NCBI GenBank assembly: GCA_003154055.1
Contig: PMCH01000341.1
Location: 1-5,362 of the forward strand
DNA length: 5,362 nt
Reading direction: 5' to 3'
Source of the DNA: Acidobacteriaceae bacterium
GTDB taxonomy: Bacteria; Acidobacteriota; Terriglobia; Terriglobales; Acidobacteriaceae
Shown: positions 1 to 5,179 of the stretch, one piece after another
Layout of the letters: each line of letters starts with the position of its first letter
Numbering within the stretch: position 1 is the stretch's first letter
Notes under the pieces: generated by a model
Told to the model about the DNA's origin: nothing
The model's input: the letters and a program-made list of their open reading frames with translations, nothing else
Databases searched by the model: none
Program-made: the position numbers and the translations under genes

Positions 1-1137
1 TACGAGCAAGCGCTGGAATTGATTCACAACGCCAAAAGACCGGTGATCCTTCTGGGGCATGGAGCGATCGTTTCCGGGGCCATGCGGGAAGTGCGCGATT
101 TGGCGGAGCGTGCGGGCATCCCGGTCGCGCTCACCCTGCTCGGCTTGGGCGCGCTTCCGGCTTCCCATCCACTCAATCTCGGCATGATGGGAATGCACGG
201 TGAAGCGTGGGTGAACCACACCATCCAGGAGGCCGATTTACTGATCGCACTCGGCATGCGTTTCGACGACCGGGTGACGGGAAATCTCAAGACTTACGCT
301 CCGAATGCGAAAAAAATTCATGTGGAGATCGATCCGGCCGAGATCAACAAGAATGTGAAAGTCGATGTTGCGCTGGTAGGCGATCTGCGAGAAGTGCTGC
401 GCGAGATGCTGCCCAGGATCGAGTCCATTGATCGCAGCGAGTGGTCGGATGTTATCGATCAGCTAAGGGGTGACTCAGCGGTCCGTGACATTCAGAACCT
501 GCCGGACAACGGGCATCTCTATGCGGCGCACGTTATTAACGACCTTTGGCGGGAGACGCGCGGAGGCAATGTCGTGGTGGTGACCGACGTGGGCCAGCAC
601 CAGATGTGGGAAGCGCAATATTACAAGCACGAGGAGCCGCGTTCGCTGATCACTTCGGGCGGGTTGGGGACGATGGGATTTGCCTTGCCCGCGGCCATCG
701 GTGCGAAGGTGGCGTGTCCCGAAGCAGAGGTCTGGGTGGTAGCAGGGGACGGCGGTTTCCAGATGACCATGTCGGAGCTCGCTACCATCGTGCAAGAAAA
801 CCTTAAAATCAACATTGCGATCATCAATAACGGCTATCTGGGGATGGTGCGCCAGTGGCAGGAATTCTTCTACGATCGCAACTACCAGGCAACGCCGCTT
901 TTGAACCCGGACTTCGCGAAGATTGCGGAGGCTTACGGCATTCGGAACATGACTGTGACCGAGCGTTCGCAGGTTGTGCCCGCGGTTGTATCAGCCCGCC
1001 AGCACACTGGACCGGTGCTGATGAATTTCAAGGTGGAACAGGAAGACACGGTCTATCCCATGGTCGCCGCGGGGGCCGCTTTACATGAGATGATCCGGCG
1101 GCCAAACCCAATCGTGGAGACCGCCGATGATGAGTAA
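1..1137 (+). CDS. ilvB: Acetolactate synthase large subunit (AHAS catalytic subunit), 5'-truncated by window edge
   Basis: This enzyme condenses two pyruvates, or pyruvate with 2-oxobutyrate, to acetolactate or acetohydroxybutyrate, the first common step of valine, leucine and isoleucine synthesis. It is cytoplasmic and uses ThDP, Mg and FAD. The frame is open from base 1 (YEQALELI...), so the gene starts upstream. About 190-200 residues, the pyrimidine-binding domain with the catalytic Glu, are missing compared with the usual 560-590. The visible 378 codons hold the central FAD-associated domain, with GMHGEAW near 193-213 and GMRFDDRVTG near 253-282. The C-terminal ThDP-pyrophosphate domain follows, with the GDG...NN signature from GDGGFQM (745) to IINNGYLGM (820-846). 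The MVRQWQEFFY segment includes the Trp (codon 856-858) known from other AHAS enzymes to line the substrate/inhibitor channel. ilvN starts 6 nt after the stop in the same frame, as expected for a shared operon. The TTG at 19 is not a plausible start because homology continues upstream of it. Confidence 0.97.
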   Translation, partial: YEQALELIHNAKRPVILLGHGAIVSGAMREVRDLAERAGIPVALTLLGLGALPASHPLNLGMMGMHGEAWVNHTIQEADLLIALGMRFDDRVTGNLKTYAPNAKKIHVEIDPAEINKNVKVDVALVGDLREVLREMLPRIESIDRSEWSDVIDQLRGDSAVRDIQNLPDNGHLYAAHVINDLWRETRGGNVVVVTDVGQHQMWEAQYYKHEEPRSLITSGGLGTMGFALPAAIGAKVACPEAEVWVVAGDGGFQMTMSELATIVQENLKINIAIINNGYLGMVRQWQEFFYDRNYQATPLLNPDFAKIAEAYGIRNMTVTERSQVVPAVVSARQHTGPVLMNFKVEQEDTVYPMVAAGAALHEMIRRPNPIVETADDE

Positions 1138-1143
1138 CCCAAT

Positions 1144-1695
1144 ATGCTGAACACTTACGTCGTCTATGTGGAAAACAAGCCAGGCGTACTGACCCGGGTG
1201 GCGTCTCTGTTTCGCCGCCGCGCCTTCAATATCGACTCCCTCACCGTGGGACGCACGGAAAAGCCGGAAGTATCGCGCATGACCATCACGGTTGATGCCG
1301 ACCGGGACCAGTCGCGCCGCATCGAGGCCAACCTGTACAAACTGGTGAACGTTTTGCTGGTGGAAAACATCACCAACGAGCCCGCCATCGTGCGCGACCT
1401 GGCGATGATCAAAGTGGCGGCCACTCACGAGGCGCGCTCGCACGTGCTCGAGTTGGCCAGTGTCTTTCGCGCCCGCGTGGTCGACGTTGCGCCCGAGTCC
1501 CTTATCATCGAAATCACCGGCGACGAAGACAAGATTGACGGGCTGCTGGAAGTGCTTCGTCCCTATGGCCTGCTCGAAATGGTGCGCACCGGGATTGTCG
1601 CTATGCGAAGGGGTAGCAAGTGCTCTACTGTGACCGCTCCGACGAACACTCTGGCGCAGGCTGCCGGAGACGACGATGTGCAGTACTCGGTGTAG
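1144..1695 (+). CDS. ilvN: Acetolactate synthase small (regulatory) subunit
   Basis: This is the regulatory partner of the large subunit; it raises AHAS activity and confers valine feedback inhibition. The 183-residue protein has an N-terminal ACT domain (about residues 2-75: YVVYVENKPGVLTRVASLF, then RRRAFNIDSLTV and SRMTITVDAD). A C-terminal small-subunit domain follows (about 80-160: MIKVAATHEAR, FRARVVDVAPESLIIEITG, GLLEMVRTGIVAMRRG). N11, G14 and N29 match in position the residues that bind valine in E. coli IlvH, so feedback control is probably intact. The family usually ends soon after the ARSG/RTG-type motif at about 160-170 residues; here about 20 extra, probably disordered residues (TVTAPTNTLAQAAGDDDVQY) follow. 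The start fits the family N-terminus exactly. The upstream GATGAG is only a weak Shine-Dalgarno, so translation is probably coupled to ilvB, whose stop is 6 nt away. Confidence 0.96.
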   Translation: MLNTYVVYVENKPGVLTRVASLFRRRAFNIDSLTVGRTEKPEVSRMTITVDADRDQSRRIEANLYKLVNVLLVENITNEPAIVRDLAMIKVAATHEARSHVLELASVFRARVVDVAPESLIIEITGDEDKIDGLLEVLRPYGLLEMVRTGIVAMRRGSKCSTVTAPTNTLAQAAGDDDVQYSV

Positions 1696-1710
1696 TGACA
1701 AACGATTCGA

Positions 1711-1715
1711 AAGGA
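1711..1715 (+). promoter_or_regulatory. Ribosome binding site of ilvC
   Basis: AAGGA lies 7 nt before the ATG at 1723, a standard Shine-Dalgarno spacing. It sits in the 27-nt ilvN-ilvC gap, which has no visible promoter or terminator. The gap therefore supports co-transcription with independent initiation of ilvC translation. Confidence 0.7.
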
Positions 1716-1722
1716 ATACTCA

Positions 1723-2757
1723 ATGACGAAGATGTATCACGATGACTCCGCCGATCTGGCCCTGATTCGCAGCAAGAAAGTGGCCATTATCGGGTATGGC
1801 TCACAAGGACACGCTCATGCCCTCAACCTGCGTGACAGCGGCGTCGAGGTTCGCGTGGGCCTGGCGCCGGCTAGTGAATCTCGAGCCAAGGCGCAAGCCG
1901 CCGGATTGACTGTGTCGTCGGTGGCGGAGGCTGCGTCCTGGGCGGACGTCATCATGACCCTGGTGCCCGACACGGCCCAGCCAGAAGTGTACAAGCGCGA
2001 CATCGCACCCCACCTCTCCGTGGGAAAGACTCTGATGTTTGCTCACGGCTTCAATGTCCGCTTCAAGACGATTACACCGCCATCGAACATTGATGTGTCG
2101 ATGGTTGCGCCCAAAGCGCCGGGGCATCGCGTGCGGGAAGTCTTCGTCGAAGGTGGCGGGACTCCCGCCCTCCTGGCTGTCCACCAGGATGCGAGCGGAA
2201 CGGCAAAGCAGTTGGCACTGTCCTATGCCAAGGCCCTCGGGGCAACCCGAGCGGGCGTGATCGAGACCACGTTTGCGGAAGAGACGGAAACCGATCTCTT
2301 CGGCGAGCAGACGGTCCTGTGCGGCGGAGTGAGTGCGCTAGTCAAAGCCGGCTTTGAAACCTTGGTGGAAGCCGGTTACCAGCCGGAGATTGCTTACTTC
2401 GAATGCATGCACGAATTGAAGCTGATCGTGGACCTGATGTACCGCGGCGGTCTCAACTACATGCGCTATTCGGTCAGCGACACCGCCGAACACGGAGATT
2501 ACACGGGCGGGCCGCGCATCATCACCGATCAGACCCGGCAGGTCATGCGGCAAATCTTGAAGGAAATTCAGGACGGAACCTACGCGCGAAACTGGATCGC
2601 CGAGAACGAGTCGGGACGGGAGTGGTTTGAAGCCACGCGCCAGCGCGAGCAGGAACACCAGATCGAGCAAGTGGGCGCGCGGCTGCGAAGCATGATGACA
2701 TTCCTCGATCCGGTTTCCATTAAGCAAAGCAAGAACCGTCCGCCGGTGCCGGCCTGA
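1723..2757 (+). CDS. ilvC: Ketol-acid reductoisomerase, class I (short form)
   Basis: The enzyme converts 2-acetolactate or 2-aceto-2-hydroxybutyrate to the 2,3-dihydroxy acids by Mg-dependent alkyl migration and NAD(P)H reduction. At 344 residues it is a class I enzyme of slightly more than usual length; the excess is a short basic/proline tail (IKQSKNRPPVPA). The Rossmann domain (about 1-182) has the nucleotide motif GYGSQGHAHALNLRDSG at 24-40, HGFNV at 108-112 and MVAPKAPGH at 127-135 with the conserved Lys131. The helical knotted domain (about 183-330) carries the metal/substrate ligands D191, E195 (ETDLFGEQ), E227, E231 (YFECMHELK) and S252 (YSVSDTAE), so activity is expected. The cofactor loop reads GLAPASESRAKA where GLRPGSxSWAKA is the common form: Ala48 replaces the usual Arg and Glu52 adds an acid (see findings). 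It follows ilvN by 27 nt and uses the acetolactate that IlvBN makes. Confidence 0.97.
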   Translation: MTKMYHDDSADLALIRSKKVAIIGYGSQGHAHALNLRDSGVEVRVGLAPASESRAKAQAAGLTVSSVAEAASWADVIMTLVPDTAQPEVYKRDIAPHLSVGKTLMFAHGFNVRFKTITPPSNIDVSMVAPKAPGHRVREVFVEGGGTPALLAVHQDASGTAKQLALSYAKALGATRAGVIETTFAEETETDLFGEQTVLCGGVSALVKAGFETLVEAGYQPEIAYFECMHELKLIVDLMYRGGLNYMRYSVSDTAEHGDYTGGPRIITDQTRQVMRQILKEIQDGTYARNWIAENESGREWFEATRQREQEHQIEQVGARLRSMMTFLDPVSIKQSKNRPPVPA

Positions 2758-2829
2758 CCGTGATTCTGCCGGATGCACGCACGCGATAGGGATGAAACAG
2801 TCCGCGAGAGTAAACTCAGGGTTCGGCAG

Positions 2830-3624
2830 ATGACCGTCGTGCGGACAATTCGAAGCTTGATCACCTGGTTCGCCTGGGTAGCGCTGATCACCGCCCCGAA
2901 ATTCGTTGCGGCCGGTTCGGAATCGCCGCCATCGCCGATTGTGAACTCACCTCTCTCGGCGGACCAGGTGGTGAACAATCTCGAGCGCAGGAATCAAGAG
3001 CGGGCGCAGGCTCTGGTTCACTCGGAGGCGACCCGGGTGTACCACCTCGCCTATCGCGGATTCCCCAGCGACCGGGAAGCCGAAATGACCGTGGAAGCCG
3101 TCTACAACAGCCCCGCCACCAAAGACTTCAAGGTCGTCTCCCAGAGCGGATCGAAACTGATTCTCGATCGGGTATTCAAGAGGCTCCTGGAAAGCGAGAA
3201 GGAGGCTACGCAACCCGCGGTCAGCGCGCGGACACTGTTGAATCGCGATAACTATGATTTCGAATTGGTGGGATACGAGCCATCCGGAACAAGTGGGCAA
3301 TACGTGCTGCAGGTCAGCCCGAAAGCCAAAAGTAAATATGTCTATCGCGGCAAAGTGTGGGTGGACGGAACCGATTTCGCCGTCACCCGCATTGACGCCG
3401 AACCGGCGCAGAATCCTTCCTTCTGGACAAAGAAGAGCGAGATTCATCACGAATACATCAAGGTCCACGGCTTCTGGCTTCCGGCCCGGAATGAATCGGT
3501 CAGCTACATCCGGCTGGGAGGACGCGCCACCCTGACCATCGAATACAAAGACTATCGTGTTACCGATGCCCGCCAGCCAGGCGGAGCGCCGGCGGCCTTA
3601 TCTCCGGTTGGGAACTCCCAATAA
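2830..3624 (+). CDS. Secreted protein, probably LolA/LolB-like beta-barrel fold, function unknown
   Basis: I start this gene at the ATG at 2830, giving 264 residues, because it yields a well-shaped signal peptide: Arg5 and Arg8, a hydrophobic stretch 10-22, and FVAA-G as a likely signal peptidase I site after residue 28. An in-frame ATG at 2773 (283 residues) would put 19 charged residues before it, and neither start has a strong Shine-Dalgarno. No lipobox Cys is seen, so a soluble periplasmic protein is expected. The mature part opens with a helix (DQVVNNLERRNQERAQAL) and continues with many alternating beta strands: AEMTVEAVYN, FKVVSQSGSKLILDRVF, YVLQVSPKAKSKYVYRGKVWVD, FAVTRIDAEPA, FWLPARNESVSYI and ATLTIEYKDYRV. 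This pattern, with a late wall of strands around KVWVD...FAVTRI, resembles outer-membrane-lipoprotein-sorting-like proteins common in Acidobacteriota. The fold call is by pattern recognition, and lipoprotein transport itself is not shown. It lies 72 nt after ilvC and may share its transcript. Confidence 0.75.
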   Translation: MTVVRTIRSLITWFAWVALITAPKFVAAGSESPPSPIVNSPLSADQVVNNLERRNQERAQALVHSEATRVYHLAYRGFPSDREAEMTVEAVYNSPATKDFKVVSQSGSKLILDRVFKRLLESEKEATQPAVSARTLLNRDNYDFELVGYEPSGTSGQYVLQVSPKAKSKYVYRGKVWVDGTDFAVTRIDAEPAQNPSFWTKKSEIHHEYIKVHGFWLPARNESVSYIRLGGRATLTIEYKDYRVTDARQPGGAPAALSPVGNSQ

Positions 3625-3660
3625 CATCGAGAAGATCCCAGGCTTCCGCCCTGTATGCAG

Positions 3661-3676
3661 TGTTCACAATTGAACA
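3661..3676. promoter_or_regulatory. Inverted repeat TGTTCA-N4-TGAACA, possible operator
   Basis: There are two perfect 6-bp arms (3661-3666 and 3671-3676) separated by CAAT. It sits 36 nt after the secreted protein's stop and 34 nt before the start of the mini zinc-finger gene. No T-tract follows, so it is not a Rho-independent terminator. Two half-sites around a 4-bp centre is the layout used by FNR-type regulators, though the half-site is not the FNR TTGAT. A Crp/Fnr gene lies about 260 bp downstream. The operator role is inferred. Confidence 0.4.
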
Positions 3677-3709
3677 TCTTATTGCCGGGCAACGCTGCAC
3701 GATGGAGCC

Positions 3710-3850
3710 ATGAAAGCCAAGCGGGAACAAGCCCTGGAAGTTCGTTGTCCCACCTGTGGTGCCAAGCCGGGAGAGAAATGTGAGCTTAGCACCGGCCAAC
3801 CCCGCACAGATCCGCATCGAGATCGACGATTGGATGTTTCGGAAAAGTGA
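3710..3850 (+). CDS. Mini zinc-finger-like protein (46 aa)
   Basis: This short open frame encodes a 46-residue basic protein. It has a CPTCGA knuckle (Cys13, Cys16), then PGEKC (Cys24) and a PHRDRR segment with His36, giving a C-x2-C-x7-C-x11-H arrangement suited to binding one zinc ion. Similar CP-C-G-x-PG-x-C...H-x2-R segments occur in small or domain-sized zinc ribbons of actinobacteria and acidobacteria, from memory and without a family name I can vouch for. The basic residues around His36 and at the N-terminus (MKAKRE) would suit nucleic-acid contact, but no function is shown. GGAG lies only 2 nt before the ATG, too close for a standard Shine-Dalgarno. The regular spacing of Cys and His and the lack of another gene in the interval are the main reasons to believe it. 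A dyad lies just upstream and a Crp/Fnr gene 85 nt downstream. Confidence 0.72.
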   Translation: MKAKREQALEVRCPTCGAKPGEKCELSTGQPRTDPHRDRRLDVSEK

Positions 3851-3924
3851 TGGATAGCAATGGCCCACTAGCTGCCTCCCCATACCGGGCAGAACGGCCC
3901 ACAGCGGGGATTTTGGGCAAGGAG

Positions 3925-3930
3925 TACAAT
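3925..3930 (+). promoter_or_regulatory. Possible -10 box of the Crp/Fnr gene (TACAAT)
   Basis: TACAAT matches the sigma70 -10 consensus at 5 of 6 bases and ends 5 nt before the GTG at 3936 and 8 nt before the ATG at 3939. Transcription from it would begin at about the start codon. No good -35 box lies 16-18 bp upstream. AAGGAG (3919-3924) abuts it and is an alternative reading of the same stretch as a ribosome binding site with long spacing, so the two interpretations compete. Confidence 0.3.
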
Positions 3931-3935
3931 CAGGA

Positions 3936-4616
3936 GTGATGGGTTCTACTTCGATAAGCAAGAAGATCCGCGGATTCGATCCCAACACTTTCCTCGCCAC
4001 CATCGGCGACGGCAGGAAGTTGCTGGCCTTCGAGAAAAAGCAAACGATATTCACGCAGGGAGAGAAGGCGGATTCTGTCTTTTACGTCCAAAAAGGCAGG
4101 GTGAGGCTGACGGTTGTATCCAAGACCGGCCGAGAAGCGACCCTGGGGATGTTAGGTGCCGGAAACTTCTTTGGTGAGGGTGCACTGGCAGGGCAGGCTC
4201 TGCGCATGGGATCGGCAGCCGCACTAACGGATTGCGATATTCTGCGCATCGACAAGAAGGCGATGAACGAAGCGCTGCAGCGGGAACATGCCTTTTCGGA
4301 TGTGTTTGTGGCGTATTTGCTGGCGCGCAATATCCGTTATGAAGAGGACTTGGTGGACCAGTTGTTTAACTCCAGCGAAAAACGGCTGGCTCGAGTCCTT
4401 CTGCTGCTAGCTCACTTTGGCAAGGAAGGCGTGCCTGAGACCGTGGTTCCAAAAATAAGTCAGGAAACCCTGGCCGAGATGGTCGGTACCACCCGCTCGC
4501 GAGTAAGCTTTTTCATGAACCGGTTCAGGAAACTGGGCTTTATTCATTACTCCGGCGGTATCGAGGGCGGGTTGCAGGTCCACAGCTCGCTGCTCGGCGT
4601 AGTTCTGCACGATTGA
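3936..4616 (+). CDS. Crp/Fnr-family transcriptional regulator
   Basis: This is a one-component DNA-binding regulator of 226 residues counted from the GTG; an ATG follows directly at 3939 and is equally plausible. The N-terminal cyclic-nucleotide-binding-like jelly roll spans about 28-125, with TIFTQGEKADSVFYVQKGRVRL at its start and a phosphate-cassette-like FFGEGALAG...RMGSAAAL at 78-97. A long dimerisation helix (about 118-145) leads to a winged HTH (about 146-220). Its helix-turn-helix is ISQETLAEMVGTTRSRVSFFMNRFRKLGFI (174-203), with R187, S188 and R189 at the start of the recognition helix. The cassette has R90-M-G-S93 rather than the R-S/T pair that contacts cAMP in CRP, and the protein has a single Cys (C100), so neither cAMP binding nor an FNR-type iron-sulfur cluster is supported. 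The ending LQVHSSLLGVVLHD is typical of a large uncharacterised subgroup I associate with acidobacteria and relatives. Ligand and targets are unknown. Confidence 0.93.
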   Translation: MMGSTSISKKIRGFDPNTFLATIGDGRKLLAFEKKQTIFTQGEKADSVFYVQKGRVRLTVVSKTGREATLGMLGAGNFFGEGALAGQALRMGSAAALTDCDILRIDKKAMNEALQREHAFSDVFVAYLLARNIRYEEDLVDQLFNSSEKRLARVLLLLAHFGKEGVPETVVPKISQETLAEMVGTTRSRVSFFMNRFRKLGFIHYSGGIEGGLQVHSSLLGVVLHD

Positions 4617-4691
4617 GCTTTTCCACTCCGGCACAGTTCCGAAAGAAACCAGCTTGCAGCTGCGCGCGTGAAACCAAGCCTGCGGCCCACT

Positions 4692-4705
4692 CCAGGTTCG
4701 CCTGG
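4692..4705. repeat. Short hairpin CCAGG-TTCG-CCTGG
   Basis: A perfect 5-bp stem closes a TTCG tetraloop, 76 nt after the Crp/Fnr stop. The loop is closed by G-C rather than the extra-stable C-G pair, and no T-run follows. It could be a transcript 3'-end structure or processing signal, but it does not qualify as a classical Rho-independent terminator. Confidence 0.3.
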
Positions 4706-4775
4706 GATCCCCGTGGCACTCGATCGTCAACCTGGATGGCAAGAACGCAGTTTGAGCAATGTTGAACAGTTTCCT

Positions 4776-4801
4776 GCGCTCCAATGTTGACAATGGAGTG
4801 C
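4776..4801. promoter_or_regulatory. Imperfect dyad overlapping a TTGACA -35-like box
   Basis: The two sides of this 26-bp stretch are complementary at 11 of 13 positions, counting one G-T. Only the A4784/A4793 pair and the central T/G fail. The right half of its centre contains TTGACA (4787-4792), a perfect sigma70 -35 hexamer. No convincing -10 box lies 16-18 bp downstream, so a promoter here would need an activator or another sigma factor. The dyad could be an operator for the 73-residue membrane-protein gene that starts at 4853. The Crp/Fnr gene next door is an obvious but unproven candidate binder. Confidence 0.33.
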
Positions 4802-4852
4802 GAGGGCGGCGGCTAGGCCCTTTCGACAGTTCGAGGATAACGAGGACATGAT

Positions 4853-5074
4853 ATGAGAATGTTTCTGGCGGCAGGCGTGCTCCTGCTTGCACTCGGCATC
4901 GCATCGCTGGTCGTGCCAATCCCCCGCTCCGAGACGCACGGTATTAAAGTGGGCGACACGAACATCGGCGTGCAAACCACTCAGAACGAGCGCGTGTCTC
5001 CCATCATCAGTGCGGTGCTCATCGCAGGTGGGATCGCGCTGGCCATCGCCGGCGCCCGTAAAGGGTCGTCGTAA
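4853..5074 (+). CDS. Small two-helix inner-membrane protein, function unknown
   Basis: This is a 73-residue hydrophobic protein with two predicted transmembrane helices, about residues 3-21 (MFLAAGVLLLALGIASLVV) and 50-67 (PIISAVLIAGGIALAIAG). A polar 28-residue loop joins them (PIPRSETHGIKVGDTNIGVQTT...), and the protein ends in the basic tail ARKGSS. With Arg2 and the basic tail inside, the loop would face the periplasm. The loop is predicted to hold a short strand pair (HGIKVGD / NIGVQTT). The architecture resembles small DUF3185-type proteins, a family call from memory only. The start is supported by GAGGA 6 nt upstream of the ATG. An overlapping frame at 4887-5108 lacks such features and is taken as a shadow. 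Its role is unknown; stress- or envelope-related expression would be a guess. Confidence 0.8.
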   Translation: MRMFLAAGVLLLALGIASLVVPIPRSETHGIKVGDTNIGVQTTQNERVSPIISAVLIAGGIALAIAGARKGSS

Positions 5075-5169
5075 ACCCGGGTTCTTTCATACGCGCCGTC
5101 CAGGGTAGCCATAGCCCGACTGGTCAAAAGAAGACAGTTAATCCTCCCTGCGGTGTTTACGCTGAAATC

Positions 5170-5173
5170 GAGG
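5170..5173 (+). promoter_or_regulatory. Ribosome binding site of the last CDS
   Basis: GAGG lies 6 nt before the ATG at 5180 and supports that start. The 105-nt gap before it (5075-5179) shows only a 10-bp palindrome AACCCGGGTT at 5073-5082 and no clear promoter boxes. Confidence 0.55.
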
Positions 5174-5179
5174 CGACTC

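Larger units (their letters stand above)
4617..4852. other. Intergenic region between Crp/Fnr gene and small membrane protein
   Basis: There is no convincing coding frame on either strand in these 236 nt. Visible elements are a perfect 5-bp hairpin with a TTCG loop (4692-4705), a 9-bp direct repeat CAATGTTGA (4757-4765 and 4782-4790, period 25) and a long imperfect dyad over a TTGACA box (4776-4801). A good ribosome binding site, GAGGA at 4842-4846, stands before the next gene. It most likely holds the end of the regulator transcript and the promoter of the membrane-protein gene. Confidence 0.5.

Noticed and set aside
1081..1701. Long opposite-strand open frame of 206 codons across ilvN
   Set aside because: It is antisense to a certain ilvN gene, shows no recognisable domain, and arises from biased third positions of the + strand codons.
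2742..2753. Hairpin GCCGG-TG-CCGGC at the end of ilvC as a terminator
   Set aside because: The stem lies inside the coding sequence, the loop is only 2 nt and no T-run follows; high G+C makes such stems common.
3862..4690. Three copies of GGCCCAC (3862, 3896, 4684)
   Set aside because: They are 7-mers rich in G and C with irregular spacing and different flanks, expected by chance in this DNA.
4407..4919. Opposite-strand open frame of 170 codons over the end of the Crp/Fnr gene and the intergenic region
   Set aside because: It overlaps the conserved HTH coding region and the next gene's start, has no ribosome binding site or domain that I can see, and has a composition unlike a real protein.
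5073..5082. Palindrome AACCCGGGTT after the small membrane protein, followed by CTTTC
   Set aside because: It has no loop and only a short pyrimidine run, so it cannot form a normal terminator hairpin; a single 10-bp palindrome is weak evidence for an operator.
5100..5123. Possible stem CCAG...CTGG upstream of the last gene
   Set aside because: The stem is 4 bp plus 2 bp across a bulge, with no T-run and no second copy; it is within chance expectation.
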